A stretch of DNA of 27,603 nt, from positions 1-27,603 of the forward strand of contig DGWH01000125.1 in NCBI GenBank assembly GCA_002395225.1. The letters are read 5' to 3'. The stretch comes from Christensenella sp. UBA4263. Lineage in GTDB: Bacteria; Bacillota; Clostridia; Christensenellales; Aristaeellaceae. Numbering within the stretch: the first letter of the stretch is position 1; the number at the start of each line of letters is the position of its first letter. The notes under the pieces were generated by a model. The model saw nothing but the letters and a program-made list of their open reading frames with translations. It did no database searches and was not told the DNA's origin. Shown in pieces: positions 12,658 to 20,522 of this stretch. The translations under genes were made by a program, and so were the position numbers.

Positions 12658-13596
12658 TTATTCCTCATTCGCCCGAAGTGCCAGACCAAGGGTTGCCAGT
12701 TTCTGCTCCACCTCTTCAAGAGACTTCTTGCCGAGGTTGCGCACTTTCATCATGTCCTCCTGATTCTTCTGAACCAGTTCGGCCACGCTGTTGATTCCGG
12801 CCCGTTTGAGACAGTTGTAGGCGCGGACGGAAAGATCCAGCTCCTCAATCGTCATCTCAAGCACTTTTTCGCGATGATCGTCCTCTTTCTCATTGAACCC
12901 GATTGTCACAACCTGGTCCGTGAGATCCATAAACAGCTTCAGATGACCGCCGAGAATCTTTGCGGCAGTGGAGATGGCCTCATCCGGCTGGATGCTGCCA
13001 TCCGTCCACACCTCAAGTGTCAGACGGTCAAAGTCTGTTTCCTTTCCTACACGCGTGTTCTCCACGGTGTAATTGACTTTCCTGATCGGTGTAAAAATAG
13101 AATCTGTGGGAATGACCCCGATGGGCGTGGTACTGGTCTTGTTATGCTCAGCTGCCACATATCCCCGGCCCCGCTCCATGGTGATCGTCATGGTCACATC
13201 GGCGTCCTCATTGAGTGTCGCGAGGTGATGATCCGAATTGATGATCTCAATCTGATCATCCACTGCCAGCTGACCTGCTGTCAGTTCACAGGGCCCCTTC
13301 ACGTGAATCGTGATGGTCTTGGGTCCATCACAGTAAAGCTTCGCCGAGATCTCCTTCAGATTCAGGATAATTTCGGCAACATCTTCCTTGACACCGGGGA
13401 TAGAGGAAAACTCATGCTGTATCCCTTCAATATGGATGCTGGTTGCAGCAACTCCGGGAAGGGAGGACAGCAATACCCGACGCAGGGAATTGCCCAGCGT
13501 CTGTCCGAAACCATGTTCCAGTGGCTCTATGACAAACTTGCCATAGTTGTCATCCACCTGGACCCGATCAATATGCGGCTTTTCGATTTCGATCAT
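12658..13596 (-). CDS. rpoA: DNA-directed RNA polymerase alpha subunit
   Basis: Alpha dimerises to nucleate RNA polymerase assembly; its C-terminal domain contacts UP elements and regulators. The 312-residue protein has the assembly domain (GNSLRRVLLSSLPG near residues 36-49; HEFSSIPGVKED), a linker, and the alpha-CTD with the helix-hairpin-helix region LKRAGINSVAELV and LGKKSLEEVEQKL. Full family length. ATG at 13596 follows GAGGAGGAGG. The phased A-tracts before the S10 promoter are the kind of DNA its C-terminal domain binds. Confidence 0.98.
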   Translation of the reverse strand: MIEIEKPHIDRVQVDDNYGKFVIEPLEHGFGQTLGNSLRRVLLSSLPGVAATSIHIEGIQHEFSSIPGVKEDVAEIILNLKEISAKLYCDGPKTITIHVKGPCELTAGQLAVDDQIEIINSDHHLATLNEDADVTMTITMERGRGYVAAEHNKTSTTPIGVIPTDSIFTPIRKVNYTVENTRVGKETDFDRLTLEVWTDGSIQPDEAISTAAKILGGHLKLFMDLTDQVVTIGFNEKEDDHREKVLEMTIEELDLSVRAYNCLKRAGINSVAELVQKNQEDMMKVRNLGKKSLEEVEQKLATLGLALRANEE

Positions 13597-13634
13597 TGTG
13601 ATGACTCCTCCTCCTCAAAATAGTGATCAACGGA

Positions 13635-14228
13635 TTAACGAGAATAGAGCTCAACGATCAGGTGCTCAGAGATCGGGCAATCAATGTCCTCACGTGCCGG
13701 CATCGCGGCAACGGTGCCCATCAGGGTCGCCGCATCGTAGGTGAGCCACTTCGGCGTGACAACAGCCTTGTCACGCAGCTCCTTGAACATGGCCTGCTCC
13801 ATGGAACGCTCGCGGACGGTGATCACGTCGCCGACCTTGACGGAATAGGAAGGGATGTCCACTTTCTTTCCGTTCACCTTGATATGACCGTGCACAATGA
13901 CCTGACGGGCCATTCTGCGGGTCTTGGCCAGGCCAAGACGATACACTACGTTGTCAAGACGCAGTTCCAGGAGGCGCAGCAGGTTTTCACCGGTAATGCC
14001 GCGCATGTTGGATGCTTTCAGGTAGTAGCGATGGAACTGCTTCTCCAGCACGCCATACACAAACTTGACCTTCTGCTTTTCCTTCAGCTGGGTACCATAC
14101 TCGGAAACCTTCTTGCGCTTGTTGCCGCCCGGGTTCCGGTTGGAATGCTTCTTATCATAACCCATAACAACAGGGGAAACACCGAGGCTCCGGCATTTCT
14201 TTGCAATGGGCTCTTTATTGTTCGCCAT
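13635..14228 (-). CDS. rpsD: 30S ribosomal protein S4
   Basis: S4 starts 5' domain assembly of the 30S subunit and takes part in decoding fidelity. The 197-residue product has the KKVSEYGTQLKEKQK core motif and the S4 RNA-binding domain (RLDNVVYRLG..RRMARQVIVHGHIKVNG, about 90-150). The N-terminus has a single Cys (residue 12), so it lacks the zinc-binding cysteines of some S4 forms. Its place in the alpha operon, after rpsK and before rpoA, is as in E. coli and Clostridia rather than B. subtilis, where rpsD is elsewhere. Confidence 0.98.
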   Translation of the reverse strand: MANNKEPIAKKCRSLGVSPVVMGYDKKHSNRNPGGNKRKKVSEYGTQLKEKQKVKFVYGVLEKQFHRYYLKASNMRGITGENLLRLLELRLDNVVYRLGLAKTRRMARQVIVHGHIKVNGKKVDIPSYSVKVGDVITVRERSMEQAMFKELRDKAVVTPKWLTYDAATLMGTVAAMPAREDIDCPISEHLIVELYSR

Positions 14229-14253
14229 TTTGCATTGTCCTCCTTACAAAACC

Positions 14254-14655
14254 TTACACGCGGCGGCGCTTCGGCGGACGGCATCCATTGTGCGGGATGG
14301 GCGTCACGTCTTTAATCATATTTACCTCAAGGCCGGCTGCCTGCAGGGAACGGATGGCGGCCTCACGTCCGGAGCCGGGTCCCTTCACATACACCTCAAC
14401 CGTTTTGAGGCCATATTCCATCGCAGCCTTCGCGGCGGTCTCCGCAGCAGTCTGTGCAGCAAACGGCGTCGACTTCTTGGATCCGCGGAAGCCCAGTCCG
14501 CCGGCACTGGCCCAGCTCAGTGCATTGCCCTGCAGGTCAGTGATGGTTACAATCGTGTTGTTGAAGGAGGAGCGGATATGTGCCGCACCGCGCTCAACGA
14601 CTTTGCGCTCGCGGCGCTTGCGGGTAGCTCTTTTCAGCTTCTGCTTAGGTGCCAT
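14254..14655 (-). CDS. rpsK: 30S ribosomal protein S11
   Basis: S11 sits on the 30S platform near the E site. The 133-residue product is full length, with a basic N-terminal tail (KQKLKRATRKRRERK), the IRSSFNNTIVTITD strand, GFRGSKKSTPFAAQ and the C-terminal DVTPIPHNGCRPPKRRRV. ATG with GAGGAG upstream; 16 bases after rpsM. Confidence 0.98.
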   Translation of the reverse strand: MAPKQKLKRATRKRRERKVVERGAAHIRSSFNNTIVTITDLQGNALSWASAGGLGFRGSKKSTPFAAQTAAETAAKAAMEYGLKTVEVYVKGPGSGREAAIRSLQAAGLEVNMIKDVTPIPHNGCRPPKRRRV

Positions 14656-14671
14656 ACAAAATCACTCCTCT

Positions 14672-15049
14672 TTACCTAGTGGCTTTCTTCTTGCCAGCAA
14701 TCGTTCTCTTGGGACCTTTACGAGTCCGGGCATTCTGCTTTGTGTTCTGACCGCGAACCGGCAGGCCACGACGATGACGAACACCGCGATAGCATCCGAT
14801 CTCCATCATACGCTTGATATCAAGAGAGACATCTCTGCGCAGATCGCCTTCCACTTTCAGATTATGCTCAATGTATTCACGGATCTTGTTGACGTCCTGC
14901 TCCGTGAGATCTTTGACGCGGGTGTCAGGATTGACGCCGGTTGCCTCCAGAATCTGCTGTGCGGTTTTCACGCCGATTCCGTAGATATACGTCAGTCCGT
15001 ATTCGACCCGCTTCTCGCGAGGCAGGTCGACGCCAGAAATACGTGCCAT
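14672..15049 (-). CDS. rpsM: 30S ribosomal protein S13
   Basis: S13 forms bridges to the 50S subunit and touches the P-site tRNA with its basic tail. The 125-residue protein begins MARISGVDLPREKRVEYGLT and ends in the Lys/Arg-rich tail TRKGPKRTIAGKKKATR. The start at 15049 is chosen for the family N-terminus and the GGAGGTAAAATA-ATG spacing; the open frame extends 30 bases further but without a ribosome binding site. The 110-base spacer before it, following rpmJ, is longer than its neighbours and can fold. Confidence 0.98.
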   Translation of the reverse strand: MARISGVDLPREKRVEYGLTYIYGIGVKTAQQILEATGVNPDTRVKDLTEQDVNKIREYIEHNLKVEGDLRRDVSLDIKRMMEIGCYRGVRHRRGLPVRGQNTKQNARTRKGPKRTIAGKKKATR

Positions 15050-15101
15050 TATTTTACCTCCGAACTGAATTCCATACAAATTCTCTACTGTTTATGAAAA
15101 G

Positions 15102-15143
15102 CCGTCCAGAACACAGGCCGAGCCTGCGCAGCCGCCTGTACGG
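15102..15143 (-). promoter_or_regulatory. Candidate alpha-operon leader structure before rpsM
   Basis: On the minus strand CCGT-ACAGGC pairs with GCCTGT and then, after a 7-nt bulge, ACGG. A second CAGGC inside the loop can compete for the same GCCTG, so two alternative folds exist. In E. coli the ribosomal protein S4 represses the alpha operon by binding a leader pseudoknot just before rpsM; here rpsD is in the same operon. No sequence similarity to the E. coli element was found by eye. Confidence 0.35.
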
Positions 15144-15159
15144 TCTTTGTCAAAGTTGC

Positions 15160-15273
15160 TTAGCCCTGTTTCTGCTTATGCTTCGGATTCTCGCAGATGA
15201 CCATGATGCGGCCTTTCCGCTTGATGATCTTACACTTTTCACAGATCGGCTTCACAGACGGTCTCACCTTCAT
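15160..15273 (-). CDS. rpmJ: 50S ribosomal protein L36
   Basis: A 37-residue zinc-ribbon ribosomal protein. Translation reads MKVRPSVKPICEKCKIIKRK and so on, ending NPKHKQKQG. Zinc ligands Cys11, Cys14, Cys27 and the final His are all present (the C+ form). ATG at 15273 is preceded by GAGGAGG. It is in its usual place between infA and rpsM, and translation was made directly from the sequence because the gene is very short. Confidence 0.97.
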   Translation of the reverse strand: MKVRPSVKPICEKCKIIKRKGRIMVICENPKHKQKQG

Positions 15274-15299
15274 TGTCCGATTCCTCCTCGATTTTACTC

Positions 15300-15521
15300 T
15301 CAGCCCTTGCTCCGCCAGGTAATTCTACCTCTTGTGAGATCATAGGGTGATATCTCGACTTTAACCTTATCACCCGGATAAATCCGGATAAAATTCATGC
15401 GGATCTTCCCGGAAATCTGAGCAATAATCTTGTGTCCGCCGGCCACCTCAACGCGAAAATTCGCATTCGGCAGAGCCTCAACGACAACGCCCTCTACCTC
15501 GATATTGTCACTCTTGGGCAC
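15300..15521 (-). CDS. infA: Translation initiation factor IF-1
   Basis: IF-1 binds the 30S A site during initiation. The 73-residue OB-fold protein has NIEVEGVVVEALPNANFRVE near the start and GKIRMNFIRIYPGDKVKVE in the middle, ending LTRGRITWRSKG. The start is GTG (15519-15521) with GGAGGG 6 nt upstream; only 2 bases separate it from the stop of the KOW gene, so the two are probably translationally coupled. Confidence 0.97.
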   Translation of the reverse strand: MPKSDNIEVEGVVVEALPNANFRVEVAGGHKIIAQISGKIRMNFIRIYPGDKVKVEISPYDLTRGRITWRSKG

Positions 15522-15523
15522 GC

Positions 15524-15808
15524 TTAACCCTCCTTATGCGGCATCTGGAACGGTTCCAGATGTTTTCGAATCTCATGATCGTAGATACTAACCCGGCTAA
15601 GAATCCGTTCCCGAACCCAGTCAATGGACCCGGATCCGGCTCTGAGATGCCTGATCTTTTTCTTTTTGGGCCGGTCCATTGTCCTCGTACGGCCATCTGC
15701 AATCAGCACGGCGGAATCATCCGCCTGACCGACGATCACGAACGTCCGCCCTTTGTCATGGCCGGCCGTCGATATGACGACCTGCCCCACATCCATTGGA
15801 ACCTTCAT
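15524..15808 (-). CDS. KOW-domain RNA-binding protein (L14e/L6e/L27e-like)
   Basis: A 94-residue basic protein. It begins MKVPMDVGQVVISTAGHDKG and continues RTFVIVGQADDSAVLIADG, the KOW pattern shared with archaeal/eukaryotic L14e and with a small clostridial protein found between map/adk and infA. The middle RTRTMDRPKKKKIRHLR is strongly basic. The ATG at 15808 has GGGAGAAGG upstream; an internal ATG 12 bases later is an alternative. The role is inferred to be ribosome- or RNA-related from fold and place; no specific function is established. Confidence 0.85.
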   Translation of the reverse strand: MKVPMDVGQVVISTAGHDKGRTFVIVGQADDSAVLIADGRTRTMDRPKKKKIRHLRAGSGSIDWVRERILSRVSIYDHEIRKHLEPFQMPHKEG

Positions 15809-15825
15809 TTCCTTCTCCCGGAATC

Positions 15826-16449
15826 TCAGGCTCCAAGATGGGAAAGAATTGCCGCAAAGCAATCATCCATTGAAAGAGAACCATCGACTGTCACCAGAAG
15901 TCCGCGCTCTTTGTAAAAATCAATCAGAGGAGCTGTCTGTGCATGATAGACCTTGAGACGGCTCAGAACGGTCTCAGGCTTGTCATCATCACGCTGGATG
16001 AGTTCAGCCCCGCAGCGTTCGCACCTGGTGGAACCGTTGAGCTGACTCGTATGATAGGTTCCCCCGCAGGTCAGACAGACACGGCGGCCGGAGAGCCGGT
16101 CAACCAGCACCTGATCATCCACATCGATGTCCACGACCTTGTCGATTTTCGCAAACGAGGCGAGTGCCTCCGCCTGCGCAACCGTCCGCGGAAAACCATC
16201 CAGCAGATAGCCGCTCTTGCAGTCCGGCTGTGCCAGACGTTCCCTGACGATATCAATCACGACAGAATCCGGAACCAGATCCCCGCGGTCGATATAGGCC
16301 TTGGCAGCCAGACCGGTGGGTGTTCCTTCCTTAATTGCTCTGCGCAGAATATCTCCGGTCGAGATCTGCGGGATACCCAGCCACTCGCACACGCGAACGG
16401 CCTGGGTTCCTTTTCCCGCACCCGGAGGTCCAAGGAAAATGATATTCAT
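15826..16449 (-). CDS. adk: Adenylate kinase, zinc-lid type
   Basis: Interconverts AMP + ATP and 2 ADP. The 207-residue product starts MNIIFLGPPGAGKGTQ with the P-loop at 7-15, has the AMP-binding STGDILR and LLDGFPRT motifs, and a lid with four Cys (CLTCGGTYH..CERCGAE), the Gram-positive zinc form. It is a few residues shorter than the common 212-217 but no motif is missing. ATG at 16449 has GAGG upstream; the frame continues upstream over the secY end without another start signal. map, its common partner, does not follow. Confidence 0.97.
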   Translation of the reverse strand: MNIIFLGPPGAGKGTQAVRVCEWLGIPQISTGDILRRAIKEGTPTGLAAKAYIDRGDLVPDSVVIDIVRERLAQPDCKSGYLLDGFPRTVAQAEALASFAKIDKVVDIDVDDQVLVDRLSGRRVCLTCGGTYHTSQLNGSTRCERCGAELIQRDDDKPETVLSRLKVYHAQTAPLIDFYKERGLLVTVDGSLSMDDCFAAILSHLGA

Positions 16450-16471
16450 AATTGTACCTCTATCAGCCTGC

Positions 16472-17716
16472 TTAACCAAGGAAGCCCTTGTGATGACGCA
16501 GTGCCATCTGTGCTTCAACCGCACGGATGGTTTCAATACCAACGGAAACCGCGATGAGTACGGAGCTTGCACCAAACGGTGCTCTGATTCCGAAAATCTG
16601 GGTAAGCAGCGTCGGGATGGTGGCCAGCACCGCCAGGAACAGCGCGCTGAACAGCGTCAGGTTCCCGGATACGCGGGCCAGATAATCACCCGTCTGCTTG
16701 CCCTGGCGATAACCGGGGATGGTACCGCCGTTCTGCTGCAGATTTTTCGAGATATCCACGGGATTGAAGGTGATACTGGTATAAAAGTAGGTAAAGGCGA
16801 TAATCAGGACCGCCAGTACGATCTGATAGCCAAATCCACTCTGGAATCTCGACCACCACTGATTCAGTGCGGAGGCCGGGAAGAAGGCAAAAATGGTTGC
16901 CGGGAACTGAAGAATCGCAAATCCGAAGATGAGCGGCATAACGCCGGTGGAGTTCAGTTTCATCGGAATGTAGGTGGACTGACCTCCGAACATCTTCCGT
17001 CCCACAACACGTTTGGCATAGACGACACCGATCCGGCGCTCACCCATGTCCACATAGGTGATGGCCACGATCATGGCCAGCATGGCCAGCACAATCACGA
17101 TGACCGCGACAAAGGAAACCGTTCCGGCGCCGATGCCGGTAATGGCCGAAACCGCCCAGTTGAACATGTTCGATACGATACCGGCCATGATCAGCAGGGA
17201 GATGCCGTTTCCAATGCCGTTTTCGGTGATCCGCTCACCGATCCACATCGCCAGGGCAGTACCAGCTGCCATGGACAGACCGATGACCAGATACCAGATG
17301 CCGCCGCGGGAGTTGGCCCGCATGGCAAAGACAAGACCGATGGCCTGGATAAACGCCAGGATAACTGTCAAATAACGGGTATACGTATTGATCTTTTTGC
17401 GTCCCTCCGGACCTTCCTTCGACAGCTTTTCAAGGGAAGGAATGGCAACCGTCAGGAGCTGGAGAATAATGCTGGAGTTGATGTACGGGGTAATACCCAT
17501 GGCCATAATGGTCATCTGAGAGAACGAACCACCGGTCATCATGTTCATAAATCCGAGGATAGAGAACTGATCAAGTGCCGAAGAAACTTTCGACAGATCC
17601 ATGCCCGGAACCGGGATAACACTCAGCAGGCGATAAACGAGCAGCATGCCAAACGTGTAAAGGATCTTTTTTCTGAGTTCTGCGATACGCCAGGCGTTCT
17701 TCATCTTCTCAAACAT
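16472..17716 (-). CDS. secY: Preprotein translocase subunit SecY
   Basis: The membrane channel of the Sec system. The 414-residue protein has the family start KNAWRIAELRKKILYTFGMLLVYRLLSVIPVPG, about ten hydrophobic segments, the plug-proximal GGSFSQMTIMAMGITPYINSSII stretch shown here only by position (about 60-82), the conserved NGIGNGISL loop (about 167-175), and a C-terminal cytosolic tail. It starts one base after the rplO stop region, indicating tight coupling. Full length. Confidence 0.98.
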   Translation of the reverse strand: MFEKMKNAWRIAELRKKILYTFGMLLVYRLLSVIPVPGMDLSKVSSALDQFSILGFMNMMTGGSFSQMTIMAMGITPYINSSIILQLLTVAIPSLEKLSKEGPEGRKKINTYTRYLTVILAFIQAIGLVFAMRANSRGGIWYLVIGLSMAAGTALAMWIGERITENGIGNGISLLIMAGIVSNMFNWAVSAITGIGAGTVSFVAVIVIVLAMLAMIVAITYVDMGERRIGVVYAKRVVGRKMFGGQSTYIPMKLNSTGVMPLIFGFAILQFPATIFAFFPASALNQWWSRFQSGFGYQIVLAVLIIAFTYFYTSITFNPVDISKNLQQNGGTIPGYRQGKQTGDYLARVSGNLTLFSALFLAVLATIPTLLTQIFGIRAPFGASSVLIAVSVGIETIRAVEAQMALRHHKGFLG

Positions 17717-17717
17717 A

Positions 17718-18158
17718 TCAGATCACCTCGGCAGTTCCGCCAACGGCCTCAATCTTCTCCTTTGCTGAGGCGGTAAATTTCGCAGCCTTAACCGTGAGCT
17801 TCTTGGTCAGTTCGCCGTTTCCAAGAACCTTCAGACCGTCGAGTTCCTTGCGGATGATGCGCTTCTCCACCAGGAGCTTGGCATCCACGACCGTGCCCTC
17901 GTCAAAGCAGTCCAGTGCGCTCACATTGACAGTTGCAAACTCTTTCGCAAAAATATTGTTGAATCCACGCTTCGGCAGCTGCCGGACAAGAGGCATCTGG
18001 CCGCCTTCAAATCCAGGACGCTTTCCGCCGCCGCTACGTGCCTTGGCACCCTTGTGGCCCTTGCCGGACGTCTTGCCCAGACCGGAGCCAACGCCGCGGC
18101 CAAGACGGCGGGGTGCCGTCGTGGATCCCTCTGCGGGTTTAAGCTCAAACAGCTTCAT
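17718..18158 (-). CDS. rplO: 50S ribosomal protein L15
   Basis: A late-assembly 50S protein. The 146-residue product has the extended glycine/lysine-rich N-terminal arm (RRLGRGVGSGLGKTSGKGHK) that enters the rRNA core, the GGQMPLVRQLPKRGF block and a globular C-terminal domain ending GGTAEVI. ATG with AAGGAGG upstream; last gene before secY. Confidence 0.98.
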   Translation of the reverse strand: MKLFELKPAEGSTTAPRRLGRGVGSGLGKTSGKGHKGAKARSGGGKRPGFEGGQMPLVRQLPKRGFNNIFAKEFATVNVSALDCFDEGTVVDAKLLVEKRIIRKELDGLKVLGNGELTKKLTVKAAKFTASAKEKIEAVGGTAEVI

Positions 18159-18169
18159 GGTACTCCTCC

Positions 18170-18352
18170 TTAGTCGTTGATCTCAGTCACAGACACCAGG
18201 TGCTTTACCTTGAAGAGCATCCCGCGAATGGACGGGGTATCCTCAAAAACCTTGGTGGCATGTACCTTATGCAGGCCCAGTGCTTCAACAATCCTGATAT
18301 GGTTGGGCTTGCTGGAGATCGGTGACTTCACAAGTGTTACCTGTAGTTTCAT
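18170..18352 (-). CDS. rpmD: 50S ribosomal protein L30
   Basis: A 60-residue protein beginning MKLQVTLVKSPISSKPNHI and containing LGLHKVHATKVFEDTPSIRGM, typical of bacterial L30. The start at 18352 is chosen for AGGAGG upstream and the family N-terminus; the frame is open for 24 more codons without a start signal. Between rpsE and rplO as usual. Confidence 0.97.
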   Translation of the reverse strand: MKLQVTLVKSPISSKPNHIRIVEALGLHKVHATKVFEDTPSIRGMLFKVKHLVSVTEIND

Positions 18353-18368
18353 CGCAAACTCCTCCTTT

Positions 18369-18935
18369 TCAGCCCAGCAGCTCTTCCACAGTCTTGCCGC
18401 GCAGCTTGGCAACTTCCTCTGCATTGCGCAGGCTTGCCAGACCCTGGATGGTAGCCTTGACCATGTTGATCGGGTTGTTGGTGCCGTAGCTCTTCGTCCG
18501 GATATCCTTCACGCCGCACAGCTCAAGCACTGCACGCGCAGGACCACCGGCGATAACACCGGTTCCTTCCGGGGCCGGCAGCAGAACGACTTCGCCTGTG
18601 CCATAGTGACCAATGGCTTCGTGGGGAATCGAGGTTCCCTTGAGGCTGACATTGACCAGATGCTTCTTGGCATCCTCAGCCGCCTTGCGGGCAGCTTCCG
18701 GAATTTCGGTTGCCTTGCCGATACCGCATCCGACACGGCCCTTGCCATCACCAATTACCACCAGAGCGGAGAACCGCATGTTGCGGCCGCCCTTAACGGT
18801 CTTGGAAACGCGGTTGATGGAAACCATCTTCTCCTGGAATTCGCTCTCCGGGCGTCTCTCGCGACGCGGGCCGCGCTCACGGCGTTCCCCGCGCTCACGA
18901 TCCTGCGGTTTCCTATTATTCATATCCTGAGGCAT
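18369..18935 (-). CDS. rpsE: 30S ribosomal protein S5
   Basis: S5 contributes to decoding accuracy and 30S maturation. The 188-residue protein has a charged N-terminal extension of about 30 residues (RKPQDRERGERRERG..), then the dsRNA-binding-like domain with SINRVSKTVKGGRNMRFSAL and VVIGDGKGRVGCGIGKATE, and the C-terminal domain with GTGVIAGGPARAVLEL and YGTNNPINMVKAT. The start at 18935 has GGAGG 9 nt upstream; the longer open frame upstream overlaps rplR and is not expected to be translated. Confidence 0.97.
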   Translation of the reverse strand: MPQDMNNRKPQDRERGERRERGPRRERRPESEFQEKMVSINRVSKTVKGGRNMRFSALVVIGDGKGRVGCGIGKATEIPEAARKAAEDAKKHLVNVSLKGTSIPHEAIGHYGTGEVVLLPAPEGTGVIAGGPARAVLELCGVKDIRTKSYGTNNPINMVKATIQGLASLRNAEEVAKLRGKTVEELLG

Positions 18936-18954
18936 TCTTGTAATCCTCCTTGAA

Positions 18955-19323
18955 TCAGAACTCAAGGCCCGCTTCACGGGCACCTGCAGCAACCTCTGCG
19001 ACACGGCCGGTGTAGATGTAACCGCCGCGGTCAAAGACCACCTGCTTAATTCCTGCCTGCAGTGCGCGTTCAGCGACTGTCTTCCCTACCAGCTTGCCTG
19101 CACCCTTCTTATCGAGCCCGTCCAGCTGTCCCTTGATCTGCGGATCCATGGTGGAGCAGGAGACGAGGGTCTTGCCTGCGACATCATCGATTACCTGAAC
19201 ATAGATGTGCTTGAGGCTGCGGTACACGCAGAGACGCGGCATTTCGGGTGTGCCGCTGATCTTCCTCCGTACACGCTCATGACGGATTTTGCGGACCTCA
19301 TTCCGATCACGCTTTGTGAACAT
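18955..19323 (-). CDS. rplR: 50S ribosomal protein L18
   Basis: L18 binds 5S rRNA in the central protuberance. The 122-residue product has the basic N-terminal arm (RDRNEVRKIRHERVRRKISG), RLCVYRSLKHIYVQVIDD, and the C-terminal VFDRGGYIYTGRVAEVAAGAREAGLEF. ATG with GGGAG upstream. Confidence 0.98.
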   Translation of the reverse strand: MFTKRDRNEVRKIRHERVRRKISGTPEMPRLCVYRSLKHIYVQVIDDVAGKTLVSCSTMDPQIKGQLDGLDKKGAGKLVGKTVAERALQAGIKQVVFDRGGYIYTGRVAEVAAGAREAGLEF

Positions 19324-19341
19324 TAGCGCTCACTCCCTTTC

Positions 19342-19884
19342 TTACTTCTTACCGGTCTTGCCTTCCTTGCGGCGAATGACCTCATCATCATACTTGATGC
19401 CCTTTCCAAGATACGGCTCCGGCGGACGGATGGCGCGAATATCCGCTGCGATATTTCCCACCTGCTGCTTGTTGATTCCGGAAACCTCAATCGTCGTGGC
19501 GTTGGGCGTTGCAAATGCAATGTTTTCCGGGGCTTCCATGATCACCGGATGAGAGAATCCGATGTTGATGGTCAGGGTGGATCCCTTGGCCTCGGCACGA
19601 TAGCCGGTACCAACCATCTGCAGGGTCCGCTTGAATCCGTGGGTTACACCGGTCACCATATTGGCGATCAGGGCACGGTACAGACCATGCATGGCCCGGT
19701 TCTGCTTTTCGTCATTCGGACGGGTCACCTTCACGTGACCGTCTTCGATGGCGACATGAATATTCTTGTTGACTGCCTGCTCAAGCTGGCCTTTGGGTCC
19801 CTTCACAACCACTACGTTGTCATCGGAGACCGTTACCGTGACGCCGGCAGGAATCTCAATAGGATGTCTACCAATTCGAGACAT
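19342..19884 (-). CDS. rplF: 50S ribosomal protein L6
   Basis: L6 supports the sarcin-ricin/GTPase region of the 50S subunit. The 180-residue product has the two repeated L6 domains, starting MSRIGRHPIEIPAGVTVTV and ending with IRPPEPYLGKGIKYDDEVIRRKEGK. ATG with GGAGG upstream. Confidence 0.98.
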   Translation of the reverse strand: MSRIGRHPIEIPAGVTVTVSDDNVVVVKGPKGQLEQAVNKNIHVAIEDGHVKVTRPNDEKQNRAMHGLYRALIANMVTGVTHGFKRTLQMVGTGYRAEAKGSTLTINIGFSHPVIMEAPENIAFATPNATTIEVSGINKQQVGNIAADIRAIRPPEPYLGKGIKYDDEVIRRKEGKTGKK

Positions 19885-19912
19885 GTTGTTCTACCTCCGT
19901 TTCGCGTCGCTA

Positions 19913-20311
19913 TTACCAGATGTAAGCCAGCACTTCGCCGCCAACCTTTGCCGCACGCGCCTGCTTATCCGTCATGACGCCCTTGGAAGTGGAGACGATG
20001 GCGATGCCGAGACCGCCCAGTACCTTCGGCAGCTCATCACACTGCGCAAAGACGCGCAGGCCGGGCTTGCTGATGCGCTTGAGCCCCACGATAACCGCCT
20101 GTTTCTTATCCGTGTATTTGAGTCCGACCTTGATCTGTCCGGCCAGGCCGTCGTCGATCACGTCGACACTCTTGATATAACCTTCATCAAGCAGGATGTT
20201 CGCGATGGACTTCTTCATGTTGGAAGCCGGGATCATCACGTAATCATGCTTGGCAACCTGAGCATTGCGAATGCGTGTCAGCATATCTGCAATGGGATCG
20301 TTTACGAGCAT
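19913..20311 (-). CDS. rpsH: 30S ribosomal protein S8
   Basis: S8 binds helix 21 of 16S rRNA; in E. coli it also represses the spc operon by binding near the rplE start. The 132-residue product starts NDPIADMLTRIRNAQ and ends with STSKGVMTDKQARAAKVGGEVLAYIW, as in the family. ATG with AAGGAGGG upstream. Confidence 0.98.
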   Translation of the reverse strand: MLVNDPIADMLTRIRNAQVAKHDYVMIPASNMKKSIANILLDEGYIKSVDVIDDGLAGQIKVGLKYTDKKQAVIVGLKRISKPGLRVFAQCDELPKVLGGLGIAIVSTSKGVMTDKQARAAKVGGEVLAYIW

Positions 20312-20323
20312 TTCTGTCCCTCC

Positions 20324-20509
20324 TTACCAGCTGGCCTTGCGAACACCAGGGATCTGCCCCTTGTATGCCAGTTCGCGGAAACAAATGCGGCACACACCGT
20401 ACTTGCGAAGTACAGAATGCGGACGGCCGCACAAGCGACAACGAGTATAGGCACGAGTGGAGTACTTCGGCTCCCGCTGCTGCTTATTAATCATACTGGT
20501 CTTTGCCAT
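20324..20509 (-). CDS. rpsZ: 30S ribosomal protein S14, type Z (zinc-binding)
   Basis: A 61-residue S14 of the short Gram-positive type with a zinc ribbon: Cys24, Cys27, Cys40 and Cys43 in CRLCGRPHSVLRKYGVCRIC. It ends YKGQIPGVRKASW. The ATG at 20509 has AAGGAGG 5 nt upstream; a longer open frame overlapping rplE is not used. A paralogous zinc-free S14 is not in this window. Confidence 0.97.
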   Translation of the reverse strand: MAKTSMINKQQREPKYSTRAYTRCRLCGRPHSVLRKYGVCRICFRELAYKGQIPGVRKASW

Positions 20510-20522
20510 GTTGTCCTCCTTA

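Noticed and set aside
16301..17776. Long plus-strand open frame of 491 codons
   Set aside because: It is the antisense of secY, rich in His/Asp/Arg as expected from reverse-complemented membrane codons.
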